A stretch of 64,000 nt of DNA from Bacteroidota bacterium. GTDB lineage: Bacteria; Bacteroidota; Bacteroidia; Chitinophagales; Chitinophagaceae. The stretch's first letter is position 1. Each line of letters begins with the position of its first letter. This document shows, piece after piece, positions 19,491-28,435 of this stretch. The position numbers were made by a program, and so were the translations under genes. Below the pieces are notes generated by a model, which saw only the letters and a list, made by a program, of their open reading frames with translations, searched no databases and was not told the origin of the DNA. The DNA is taken from assembly GCA_947452555.1 (NCBI GenBank), contig CANGDH010000001.1, positions 186,001 to 250,000 on the forward strand, given 5' to 3'.

Positions 19491-19928
19491 ATGAAATTCA
19501 ATTGGGGGTATAAAATATTATTTGTTTACTTGGCTTTTGTTGCCGGCATTGTTTTTTTAGCAATTAAAGCCTCTACACAAAAATTTGATTTGGTACAACA
19601 GGATTATTATGCAGACGAGTTAAAATACCAAAATATAATTGACGCAAGAGCACATGCTAAATTGGAAGGCGGCGACCTGACAACTTCCATTGTAAACGGG
19701 CATTTAATAATACAATTACCAGCATCTTTTAATGCTACAGTTGCGAAAGGGACTGCACATTTATACTATGCCGCAGACGAGACAAAGGATTTAAGCAAAT
19801 CATTTTCAAGTTCAAATGCTCAAATTGATATGGAATTATTGACTAAGACGAAAGGGAAGTATACATTGAAACTAGAAGTAGAGAAAGGGGGAGTTAGTTT
19901 TTATTATGAGCAAAAAATAATGCTATAA
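19491..19928 (+). CDS. ccoH: FixH/CcoH family protein
   Basis: A 145-residue single-pass membrane protein with an N-terminal helix (about 8-28) beginning MKFNWGYKILFVYLAF, followed by the FixH-type DLVQQDYYADELKYQ stretch and a small periplasmic beta domain. CcoH/FixH assists cbb3 assembly together with CcoI. It lies 9 nt after ccoG and 2 nt before the TauE-like gene. Confidence 0.88.
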   Translation: MKFNWGYKILFVYLAFVAGIVFLAIKASTQKFDLVQQDYYADELKYQNIIDARAHAKLEGGDLTTSIVNGHLIIQLPASFNATVAKGTAHLYYAADETKDLSKSFSSSNAQIDMELLTKTKGKYTLKLEVEKGGVSFYYEQKIML

Positions 19929-19930
19929 CA

Positions 19931-20641
19931 ATGTCAATTGATAATCTTATTGGAATCGGGTTTTTGATGGGTCTATTAGGAAGTGCTCATTGCATTGGCA
20001 TGTGTGGTCCATTGGTAATGTCACTTCCTATTTCTAAGAAGAATACATTTGATAAAATTATTTCCACTAGTTTGTATCATATTGGGAAATTGTTTAGCTA
20101 TGGAATTTTAGGTATTATAATGGGTTTGTTTGGAAAGCAATTTTTTGTATACAGTGCTCAACAGCATATTTCAATCATTATTGGAATTATAATGTTGTTT
20201 TATGTCGCATGGGTTTTTGTAATAAAATCAAAAAAGTCATTCACCCCACTACGGTTTATACAAAAACCAGTTTTAAATGGTCTTGGAAAATTATTCAGAA
20301 GTCAATATTTAGGTTCATTTTTACTAATAGGCTTCCTGAATGGCTTATTGCCCTGTGGCATGGTTTATTTGGCTTTAACATCAGCTATGGCTACCGGATC
20401 GGCTTTATATGCCGGAATGTTTATGTTCTTTTTCGGATTGGGTACTGTGCCAGCATTATTAATGATGGCGTTAGGAGGACAGTATATGGGTCAAATATTT
20501 AGAAAAAAACTACAAGGCTTATTACCTTATTTCATTTTCTCTATGGGGATGTTTTTAATATTAAGAGGAATGAATTTAGGTATTCCTTTTATAAGTCCAC
20601 ATATTGAAATTGAATCAGGAGTTATCTCTTGCCATAATTAG
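19931..20641 (+). CDS. TauE/SafE-like membrane protein of the cbb3 locus
   Basis: A 236-residue polytopic protein with about six transmembrane helices. It has the conserved pair GSAHCIGMCGP (near residue 17) and LLPCGMVYLAL (near 140), the motifs of the cytochrome-biogenesis/sulfite-exporter-like family regularly found at the end of Bacteroidota cco operons. The Cys/Met-rich motifs suggest copper or thiol handling during oxidase assembly; transport of sulfite is not implied. It starts 2 nt after ccoH. Confidence 0.85.
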   Translation: MSIDNLIGIGFLMGLLGSAHCIGMCGPLVMSLPISKKNTFDKIISTSLYHIGKLFSYGILGIIMGLFGKQFFVYSAQQHISIIIGIIMLFYVAWVFVIKSKKSFTPLRFIQKPVLNGLGKLFRSQYLGSFLLIGFLNGLLPCGMVYLALTSAMATGSALYAGMFMFFFGLGTVPALLMMALGGQYMGQIFRKKLQGLLPYFIFSMGMFLILRGMNLGIPFISPHIEIESGVISCHN

Positions 20642-20647
20642 GTTTTT

Positions 20648-21022
20648 ATGAACAAAGAAGAAAGTATAAAAGAATTAGAATCCCTAATACGTACACTTGA
20701 ATTTATTCAGGAGGAACAAGCATTTATAAAAAACAAAATTGCCGGTTTGCTAACAGATACAGTTTTAGAAGCTACGGTTTTATGGGTGGAAGAACTAGAT
20801 CAACATATTTCAAATAGGGAATCCGCAATTCAACTTCTTAAAAGTGATATTTTGTCGTTAAATAGACTTTTAAAAACTAAAGTCCATAATTCATCCGAAA
20901 TTGATAATAAAATCATTTTATCAATTAAAAAAGATAAACAACAAATTGTTTATCTTGAAAATGAATTTATGTCATGGAAACACGATGTCAATCAAAGAAT
21001 CGAATTTCCAAGTATTAATTAA
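20648..21022 (+). CDS. Hypothetical coiled-coil protein at the end of the cco locus
   Basis: A soluble, charged 124-residue protein that is almost entirely predicted helix and likely coiled coil (NKEESIKELESLIRTLEFIQ and the following heptads). There is no signal peptide or membrane segment. It begins 6 nt after the TauE-like gene and so is probably its co-transcribed partner. Its stop overlaps the convergent response regulator by 8 nt. No known family recognised. Confidence 0.7.
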   Translation: MNKEESIKELESLIRTLEFIQEEQAFIKNKIAGLLTDTVLEATVLWVEELDQHISNRESAIQLLKSDILSLNRLLKTKVHNSSEIDNKIILSIKKDKQQIVYLENEFMSWKHDVNQRIEFPSIN

Positions 21023-22073
21023 ATAAGTTAGCTAGTTTCTTTTCTTCAAGTATTGTTATTTTACCTTCTTTTATTTCAATTAATTTTTCGTTTTTAAAAT
21101 CACTTAAGGTTCTTATTAAACTTTCAGTTGCGGTACCCGCAATATTTGCTAAATCTTCTCTAGATATTGCCATAGAGAAATTTATTGAAGATTCGGTCTC
21201 GTATTTCTTTTTTAATGTAAGTAATGCATCTGCTACTCTCTTTCTAAGGCTATGATAAGCAAGCGCTACTAATTGTTGCTCTTTTTCAGCAATATTATTA
21301 GCTAATAATTTTATTACTTTAATTGCAATCTCTTGATTGTGAGTTACCAAATGTTCGAATTCTTTTCTTGGTATTACTCTAATAGCTGATTCTTCTAAGG
21401 TTTCCGCAAATTCCTCATATACATTATTTTCAATCAATGGAATATGACCGAAGAAGTCTCCTGCAGACAATAAGCTAGTAATTAATTCTTTGCCACCTTC
21501 ACTTGTTTTATAAATTTTAATCTTGCCAGATTCTATATAGTAAAGTTTATTTGGATGCTGACCTTCTGAATAAATAACTTGTTTCTTTTTGTAATCAATT
21601 ACGTCATGATTTTCTAATGCTTTGAACATTTCATCTTTTTCTCCTAAATCTGCAATTATTTGATACCAGGTTTCTATTCCTTTCCCTAATCTGTTTTGCT
21701 GAATTCTTATTTTCTCAAATCTTGCTCTAATTGCATTAATTAATTCTGAATCTGAGAATGGTTTTGTAATGTAGTCGTCGGCACCCATTTCCATCCCTTT
21801 TCTTAAATCTGTTCTTTCACTTTTAGCGCTAAGAAATATAAATGGAATATGTTGTAAGTCTTCATTTTTACTTATTATTTGAAATACGCCATATCCGTCT
21901 AATACAGGCATCATGATATCGCAAACAATTAAGTCAGGAGGATTCGAGATTGCTTTTTCAACGCCAATTTTCCCATTTTCTGCAGTAGTAACCTCGTAGC
22001 TTGCTAAAGTTAAAATTTCAGCTGTATTTTCTCTTAACGCTTCATTGTCTTCAATCAGTAAAATTCTTTCCAT
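21015..22073 (-). CDS. Response regulator fused to a CNBD-Crp type DNA-binding module
   Basis: A 352-residue transcription factor. Residues 1-120 are a receiver domain with phosphoacceptor Asp52 (VCDIMMP) and the conserved Lys in ITKPFSD. Residues about 150-265 form a cyclic-nucleotide-binding-like barrel (SGKIKIYKTSEGGKELITSL, GDFFGHIPL), and the last 80 residues contain the Crp-type winged helix (REDLANIAGTATESLIRTL). No N-terminal cysteine cluster like that of FNR is present. The histidine kinase gene lies immediately upstream. Proximity to the cbb3 operon suggests it controls microaerobic genes. Confidence 0.93.
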   Translation of the reverse strand: MERILLIEDNEALRENTAEILTLASYEVTTAENGKIGVEKAISNPPDLIVCDIMMPVLDGYGVFQIISKNEDLQHIPFIFLSAKSERTDLRKGMEMGADDYITKPFSDSELINAIRARFEKIRIQQNRLGKGIETWYQIIADLGEKDEMFKALENHDVIDYKKKQVIYSEGQHPNKLYYIESGKIKIYKTSEGGKELITSLLSAGDFFGHIPLIENNVYEEFAETLEESAIRVIPRKEFEHLVTHNQEIAIKVIKLLANNIAEKEQQLVALAYHSLRKRVADALLTLKKKYETESSINFSMAISREDLANIAGTATESLIRTLSDFKNEKLIEIKEGKITILEEKKLANLFN

Positions 22074-22084
22074 AATCTTTCCTT

Positions 22085-23200
22085 TTAATTTGATAATAAA
22101 TCATCGATACTTGGGAGCTTAATTGTAAAACTGCTGCCTTTCTCAAGTTCACTATTGTATTTTATAATTCCTTCTAATAATTCAACATATCTTCCAACAA
22201 TATGAAGTCCCAGTCCTGTTCCTTGTATATTGGTTACATTAGTTGCTCTAAAAAATCTTTCAAATAAATGAACTTGATCGCTTATAGGTATTCCAATACC
22301 CTGATCTGTCACTTGTATTGTGGTTATACCTTCTTTAATTTCAGTGTTGACTTTAATAACGGCATTTTCTGGCGAAAACTTAATTGCATTTGATATAAGG
22401 TTTACAAGCACATGTTTTAGTAGATTAATGTCACTATATAAAATCTTATCACCAACATGGATGTAATTGAATTTTTGTCCTGGTCTTAAAAGGATATTCA
22501 TTTCATAAATAACCCCATCTATAAATGCCTTAAGGTCAAATTCTTCGTTTCGTACTTCAATTTTACCAGCTTCGATTTTCCCAAGAGATAAAAATTCATT
22601 TAGAATATCGGTTAGTGATTTAACTGAATATTTAATTCTATCTACATGTTTATCTCTTTTAGGCTGATCTTCTGTTTTTGTGTATTTAGAAAGTAATGAA
22701 ATGGAAGAAAGGATAGTACTTAATGGCGTCCTAAATTCATGTGATGCCATTGATACGAATCTAGATTTAAGGTCATTTAATTCTTTTTCTTTTTCTAATG
22801 ATTTAGTTAGTTCTTCATTCGCTTTTCTTATAGTTATATCAACTATAAATGCAATTGTAAATTTCTCATCGTCTGTAGTAAAATGCCCAAGACTTACTTC
22901 AACAGGAAATTCTGAACCATCCTGTCGTTGTGCAGATAAAATCATATTTGCTCCCATAGGACGAGACTGAGGATTCTCATTGTAGCGGTCTCTATGACCT
23001 ACGTGTTTATGATGATAACGCTGAGGTATTAATTTTTCTAATACATTCCCAATCATTTTATTTTCCTCAAATGCAAAAAGTTTGTGGGCAAACTTATTGG
23101 CCATAATAATATTGCCATTGCTATTAACAACAATGATACCAATAGAAGCGGAATTAAAAAAAGCGTCAAACCGGAGGTCTTTATTTATTTGGGTTGACAT
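22085..23200 (-). CDS. PAS-domain sensor histidine kinase
   Basis: A 371-residue soluble kinase with no transmembrane segment. A PAS domain covers residues about 8-125, HisKA has phospho-His154 in SMASHEFRTPL, and HATPase has Asn271 (NLISNAIKF), DQGIGIP and GTGLGL. The PAS segment RYHHKHVGHRDRY places His66 seven residues before Tyr73, as the heme-ligating His of FixL sits before its Tyr, but many non-heme PAS domains share this pattern. It is 11 nt upstream of its cognate regulator on the same strand. Likely stimulus: oxygen or redox, by context only. Confidence 0.92.
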   Translation of the reverse strand: MSTQINKDLRFDAFFNSASIGIIVVNSNGNIIMANKFAHKLFAFEENKMIGNVLEKLIPQRYHHKHVGHRDRYNENPQSRPMGANMILSAQRQDGSEFPVEVSLGHFTTDDEKFTIAFIVDITIRKANEELTKSLEKEKELNDLKSRFVSMASHEFRTPLSTILSSISLLSKYTKTEDQPKRDKHVDRIKYSVKSLTDILNEFLSLGKIEAGKIEVRNEEFDLKAFIDGVIYEMNILLRPGQKFNYIHVGDKILYSDINLLKHVLVNLISNAIKFSPENAVIKVNTEIKEGITTIQVTDQGIGIPISDQVHLFERFFRATNVTNIQGTGLGLHIVGRYVELLEGIIKYNSELEKGSSFTIKLPSIDDLLSN

Positions 23201-23669
23201 TAATTTTTGGTTTGTTTAAAGTTACTAAAAATTTCAACTATATATTGAAACAGAATGATTTATACTTTCAGTTTGATTTTTGATTGTTTAGATATTATTT
23301 CTAATCCTATTTTGGTTGTCTATTTATTTTGAATTGTTTTTGAACTCTCAATTATTATACACTATAATACAAGCGACAATTTTTCAAATTTATAACTTTA
23401 TTATAGTATTATAAAAAAATAAATATGAATAAAATGTTCTATAAAATCATTTTTTTTAATACTTTAGCAGTATAAATAACAAATAGAAATAAATTACATA
23501 TGAAATAATAAGCCAAATAGTTCTTAAATCATTGATAATCAATTAAAGATTTAATTTCTATTTTTTTATAAATTTTATTTTATTCCCTTTTTTCTTTCTT
23601 TTGCTATTTTATTAGATAAATATGTTACATATAATTATTAATAATATGATTACACTTAAAATTTACTCA
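23201..23669. other. AT-rich intergenic region between the sensor kinase and porin genes
   Basis: About 470 nt with no credible gene. It must hold the divergent promoters of the kinase-regulator pair and the porin-amt pair. A perfect dyad TATTATA-CAC-TATAATA lies at 23353-23369, with a related TTATAGTATTATAA at about 23401. I see no TTTG/TAnnTTTG pair with good spacing. Confidence 0.5.
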
Positions 23670-24677
23670 ATGAAAAAATCAACCATTTTATTAGGGATTC
23701 TTTTGGCGTCTATGGTATCTCAAGCACAATCTGATTCTACTAAACATGCTACATCAAGCACTACTTATACATTTTATGTTGATGGTTATTATAAAAGTGA
23801 TTTTGCTAATAAACTTGAAAACAATAAAACCAGTTTTACAAATTCAAACAATGCTTTAAAATTAGGAATGGCTTCTATTAAAGTGGATCAAGTTATTGGC
23901 AAGTTTGCTGGAACAATTGACTTGGGTATTGGAAAAAGAGTAGAAGAGTTTTCTTATAATGATAAAGGATTTGCACAAAATGTTAAGCAAGCTTATGTCA
24001 GTTTTGCTCCAAACTCGGTTATTAAATTCACAGCTGGTAAATGGGCTACACATATTGGATATGAATTATTAGATGCGTATTCAAATAGAAACTATAGTAT
24101 GAGTTATGGGTTCTCTTATGGGCCATTTTTTCATACAGGCTTAAAAGCAGACATTGCTTTAGGTGGTAAATGGGCAATGATGTTGGGGGTTGCTCAACCT
24201 ACTGATTTTGTAAGTTCAACTTCAAAAGATAAAATTTTAATTGCACAATTAAGTACTGCTACTAAGGATGATAAATTAAAAGCATATTTAAATTATCAAG
24301 GTGGCAAAGATAAGTCACAATTTGATTTAGTATTGAATGGCGTAATTAATAGTCAATTCGCAATTAATTATGATGGTACAATTGCAAACATCGCAGGTAC
24401 CAATTGGACTAGTAATGCGTTTTATTTTAACTATGATCCAAATGCTAAAGTTGGTTTTACATTAAGATCTGAATTCTTTAATGATTCTAAAAGTGCAGTA
24501 GGTGTGGGTACTTCAATTTTCCAAAATACATTATCTGCGAACTTTCACTTCTCTAAATTCACAATTATACCTGAGTTGAGATTTGACAACGCTAAGGACA
24601 AAGTATTTTTTAATAAATCAAGTGATTTAATAGCAGGGGCGGGTAATTTTATTTTAGCTGCAGTATATAAATTTTAA
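23670..24677 (+). CDS. Outer-membrane beta-barrel porin
   Basis: A 335-residue secreted protein with a clear signal peptide (MKKSTILLGILLASMVSQAQS). The mature part is rich in alternating polar/aromatic beta-strand segments and ends in AAVYKF, a C-terminal Phe as in outer-membrane barrels. I prefer ATG 23670 to the longer ATG at 23622, because the signal peptide begins there. It lies 40 nt upstream of amt, an arrangement that suggests a role in uptake of nitrogen compounds; substrate unknown. Confidence 0.85.
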   Translation: MKKSTILLGILLASMVSQAQSDSTKHATSSTTYTFYVDGYYKSDFANKLENNKTSFTNSNNALKLGMASIKVDQVIGKFAGTIDLGIGKRVEEFSYNDKGFAQNVKQAYVSFAPNSVIKFTAGKWATHIGYELLDAYSNRNYSMSYGFSYGPFFHTGLKADIALGGKWAMMLGVAQPTDFVSSTSKDKILIAQLSTATKDDKLKAYLNYQGGKDKSQFDLVLNGVINSQFAINYDGTIANIAGTNWTSNAFYFNYDPNAKVGFTLRSEFFNDSKSAVGVGTSIFQNTLSANFHFSKFTIIPELRFDNAKDKVFFNKSSDLIAGAGNFILAAVYKF

Positions 24678-24717
24678 TTTTAAAACTCAATTTTAATCAT
24701 CCTTAAAATTCAATATT

Positions 24718-26280
24718 ATGTTTTCAACTACGATTGGACATTTTAAAGCAATGGTTGCGAGAAGATCACAACCACAAGCGATAGTCTATCATATGACTAA
24801 AAAAGAAAAAGTGAAATTGGGATTGACAATATTTTCTGGTAAAGTAATGGCGATCGCGTTGTTAGTTGCTTTAATGAAACTTGTTCCATTATTGTTTGCA
24901 ACTCCTTTGAATGCTGCAGAAACATTTTCTGCACATGAAATGCTTTCTTTTAATGCATTAAATACAGTTTGGGTTTTAGTTTCTGCATTTTTAGTTTTTG
25001 CAATGCAGGCTGGATTTGTAATGTTAGAAGCAGGTTTTGCTAGATCTAAAGAAACAGTGAACGTATTGATGGAATGTATATTTGATACCGCTTTATGTGG
25101 AATATTATTTTGGGCTATTGGATATGCTTTTATGTTTAGTCATGGTAATGGTTTCATTGGACAAAATTGGTTTTTCTTAATGGGAGCTCCTGATACTTAT
25201 GAAGCAACTGGTATTCCTATTTTAGCACACTGGATTTTTCAATTTGCTTTTGCAGATACGACTTCAACAATTACTTCTGGTGCAATGATTGGTCGTACTA
25301 GTTTTAGAGGAGATATTTTATATAGTGTTGGAGTAACTGGTTTTATATATCCAATTATTGGACATTGGGCTTGGGGTCCAGATGGTTGGTTAGCATTAAT
25401 GGGAACACCTGGTCATTTCTTACCAGGTTTGGGACAAGGATTTAGAGATTTTGCTGGGTCAACTGTGGTGCATACTATTGGAGGATTTATTTCTTTAGCG
25501 GGTGCATTAGTATTAGGACCTCGAATAGGTAGGGTCTTCCTAAGAGATGATAAAGACAATGGTGGTTTACAGCCTTCTAATAATTTGCCTATGGCTTCTG
25601 TGGGTGCATTTATTTTATGGTTTGGTTGGTATGGTTTCAACCCAGGAAGTACTTTGTCAGCAATGGACATGCAGGGAATTGGTCGTGTAGCTGCAAATAC
25701 TACATTGGCTGCCTGTGCAGCTTCTTTAACAGCAATGGTTCTTCCATTATGGTTTGGACCTAATAAAGGAAAATTCGATTTAGCATTTACCATTAATGGA
25801 TTATTAGCAGGATTAGTGGCAATTACATGTCCTTGTTATTGGGTTTCTCCAGCGGGTGCTATTGGTATTGGACTTATTGCAGGAATCATTTTATACTATG
25901 CAACATTGGCTTTAGAACATTTTAGAATTGATGATCCAGTTGGAGCAGTTCCAGTACATGGTATCAATGGTATATGGGGAACTATTTCTTTAGGATTATT
26001 TGCATCTGGTCAGTTTGGAATAACAGGACCTACTGGCGCAGACAATTCAGCACCGGTTAAAGGATTATTTTATGGTGGTGGATGGGATGTTTTTAAAGCT
26101 CAATTAACAGGAAGTGCAATAATTACCATTTCAACTTTTGCAGTTGCATTAGTTTTAATGTGGGTTGTAAATAAATTACCACATCCTTGGAAATTAAGAG
26201 TAGAAGCTGAAGCAGAAACAAATCCAGGTGGATTAGATTTATTTGAACATGGTGTTTCAGCATATCACACACAAGAATAA
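24718..26280 (+). CDS. amt: Ammonium transporter
   Basis: A 520-residue Amt/Mep/Rh family channel with eleven transmembrane helices after an N-terminal extension of about 75 residues. Family signatures include MQAGFVMLEAGFARSKE, FAFADTTSTITSGAM, the DFAGSTVVHTIGG pore histidine segment and DDPVGAVPVHGINGIWG with the second pore histidine. No glnK/glnB follows it. A strong terminator (26342-26370) ends the transcript. It supplies ammonium for GltBD-type assimilation. Confidence 0.96.
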   Translation: MFSTTIGHFKAMVARRSQPQAIVYHMTKKEKVKLGLTIFSGKVMAIALLVALMKLVPLLFATPLNAAETFSAHEMLSFNALNTVWVLVSAFLVFAMQAGFVMLEAGFARSKETVNVLMECIFDTALCGILFWAIGYAFMFSHGNGFIGQNWFFLMGAPDTYEATGIPILAHWIFQFAFADTTSTITSGAMIGRTSFRGDILYSVGVTGFIYPIIGHWAWGPDGWLALMGTPGHFLPGLGQGFRDFAGSTVVHTIGGFISLAGALVLGPRIGRVFLRDDKDNGGLQPSNNLPMASVGAFILWFGWYGFNPGSTLSAMDMQGIGRVAANTTLAACAASLTAMVLPLWFGPNKGKFDLAFTINGLLAGLVAITCPCYWVSPAGAIGIGLIAGIILYYATLALEHFRIDDPVGAVPVHGINGIWGTISLGLFASGQFGITGPTGADNSAPVKGLFYGGGWDVFKAQLTGSAIITISTFAVALVLMWVVNKLPHPWKLRVEAEAETNPGGLDLFEHGVSAYHTQE

Positions 26281-26341
26281 TTTAGAGATCTAAAAAAGAT
26301 AGTTTAAGGTTTATTGGTTTTAAGCAAGCAATCGTAAAACG

Positions 26342-26370
26342 GGCCCCATTTCTATGGGGCCTTCTTTTTT
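26342..26370 (+). terminator. Rho-independent terminator after amt
   Basis: A perfect 8-bp GC-rich stem (GGCCCCAT / ATGGGGCC) with loop TTCT is followed by the T-rich run TTCTTTTTT. It ends just before the stop of the convergent GH97 gene and probably serves amt. Confidence 0.9.
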
Positions 26371-28371
26371 CTATTCTTTTATAAGTTTTATCAAGAAGCC
26401 GCCACCTGGTGCAGCATGTATTTTAATAATCGATTCTTTAGTTACATTAAAGTTTGAAATACTATAGTCAGCTGCATATTTTTCCGCATTAATACCGTCT
26501 TTACAAATTGTTGCTTTGTAATTCCCCGCTTCTAAAAAGTCAAGATTAATAATCTGATCCTTACTAGTCCAATCATTCATTCCTGCTATATACCAATTCT
26601 TATTTTTCTGTCTTGCAGTAACAATATATTCACCAACTTTTGCGTCTATGATTTTTGTATCATCCCAGCCAGTTGGAATACTGCCAAGAAGTTCCATAAA
26701 TGCGGGTTCGTAATATGCTTGGGAAGGATTTCCTGAAAATATTTGCATAGGGCTATCATAAACAATAAACATGGCTAACTGATGGGATCTTGTTCCATAA
26801 CTCATTGGTGCACCTTCCATATTTCGAAAACTTGCTTTAGATGCATTATTTAAATAGCCTGGTTCATAGTCCATCGACCCAGCTAACATTCTAGTGAATG
26901 GTAATATTAAATTATGACTAGGTGTTACTTTGTCACTCCAGATACTATACTCAGATCCTAATACGCCCTCTCTAGTAATTGCATTTGGGTAGGTTCTATT
27001 AAATCCTTTTGGGGCATAGGCGCCATGATACATTATCATGATTTTATGTTTTGCACATGCTTTAGCTATTCGTTCATAAAATTGAACCATTTTTTGGTCA
27101 TCTCTATCAATAAAATCAGTCATAATAAAATCAACTCCCCATTTATTGAATTGAGCTAATGCACTATCTAATTGCTTGTCCAGCGTAACTGCAATGGTCC
27201 ACATGCTTACTTTAATATTTTGTGATTTTGCATAAGCTGCAATTTCATCCATGTTTATATCTGGATTAATTTTAAAAAGGTCTTTATAATCACTCCAGCC
27301 TGCATCCATCATGATTCTATCAAATCCAAATCTTTTACAAAAGTCAATATAGTATTTATAGGTTGCCGTATTTATCCCTGCTTTAAAAGGGATGTTAAAT
27401 AAATTAATATTTATGATCCATTCGTCAGTGGCTTTTCCAGGATGCACCCAATCATAATTAGCATTCTCAGAAGGACTTGCTAAAAGATATACCATATTAT
27501 TAATAGGTAAATCTTTATCTTCTGGAGCAATCATTAAAATACGCCAAGGTAAATTTCTGTTTCCCTTGGTATGGGCAATATAATTAGCTCTTTTTGTTAC
27601 CACCAGTTCTGGATATAATTCTTTTGTTAAACTATCTTTCTCTGGATAGCCTGCAAACTTTCCTTCTAGTCCATTGGAATTAGATCCTGTAAGAAACATT
27701 CCTGGGTAATCTAATAAGTCAGATTCTGTTATTGCAATTTTAGGACTTTGCGCAAGACTTATTAATACAGGATTGTATGCGAGTTGATTCTTTGAAATTG
27801 AATCAAGACTAGTTAGGGGATATAGTTCTTCAAAACTAGTATGGAAAATATCACCATCGTCTCTTTTATGAATTAATGGTATATAGGCTGCAGCTTTATT
27901 TTCGAAATTAAATTTAGCGGTCTCGTTAGTAATGAAAATACTGTCTTTGAATTTTGTACCTATTTGATATGCAACACCATTATCAAAAACTCTAAATTGT
28001 AAAGTATAGGGTTGCTTAAATTGAATTGTTATTTCGTTATATTCGTTAAGTAATTTCTTACTTCTTTCTGGGACAGGATTTTCAACAATTGACTTATTGA
28101 ATTTAGTATTGTGTCCTGTAATAGCATTTGCCTTTGATAAGGAAGGATGATTGAAAACTTCTAAATCAATTATACATGCTTTTGTAACGGAATTGTTTTT
28201 GTAATTTATTTTGTAAAATATTTGCCCATTTTGCCAGATAGCTACTTTTATGGCTTTGCTAGGGGAGCTTATATAAAGGGTATCTTTACTACTAGAAAAG
28301 GCATGTAAACTTATAAAAGTTAATAGTGTAAAAAATACATATCTTTTTTTTATTGATATTTTAATTGACAT
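26371..28371 (-). CDS. Glycoside hydrolase family 97 protein
   Basis: A secreted 666-residue GH97 enzyme acting on alpha-linked glucosides or galactosides in the periplasm. Three parts: an N-terminal beta-sandwich (to about residue 270), a catalytic barrel with FDRIMMDAGWSD and GVDFIMTDFIDRDDQ, and a small C-terminal beta domain. The Asp-rich TDFIDRDDQ resembles the region of the nucleophile Asp in retaining alpha-galactosidase GH97 members, so a retaining mechanism is my inference. I chose ATG 28371 (MSIKISIKKRY), since it begins a signal peptide; ATG 28422 adds 17 residues before it. Confidence 0.9.
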   Translation of the reverse strand: MSIKISIKKRYVFFTLLTFISLHAFSSSKDTLYISSPSKAIKVAIWQNGQIFYKINYKNNSVTKACIIDLEVFNHPSLSKANAITGHNTKFNKSIVENPVPERSKKLLNEYNEITIQFKQPYTLQFRVFDNGVAYQIGTKFKDSIFITNETAKFNFENKAAAYIPLIHKRDDGDIFHTSFEELYPLTSLDSISKNQLAYNPVLISLAQSPKIAITESDLLDYPGMFLTGSNSNGLEGKFAGYPEKDSLTKELYPELVVTKRANYIAHTKGNRNLPWRILMIAPEDKDLPINNMVYLLASPSENANYDWVHPGKATDEWIININLFNIPFKAGINTATYKYYIDFCKRFGFDRIMMDAGWSDYKDLFKINPDINMDEIAAYAKSQNIKVSMWTIAVTLDKQLDSALAQFNKWGVDFIMTDFIDRDDQKMVQFYERIAKACAKHKIMIMYHGAYAPKGFNRTYPNAITREGVLGSEYSIWSDKVTPSHNLILPFTRMLAGSMDYEPGYLNNASKASFRNMEGAPMSYGTRSHQLAMFIVYDSPMQIFSGNPSQAYYEPAFMELLGSIPTGWDDTKIIDAKVGEYIVTARQKNKNWYIAGMNDWTSKDQIINLDFLEAGNYKATICKDGINAEKYAADYSISNFNVTKESIIKIHAAPGGGFLIKLIKE

Positions 28372-28435
28372 TATATTATAACATTTGAACTTAAAGATAA
28401 TTAAATGACATAAATTCAGCATATAATTTAAACTA

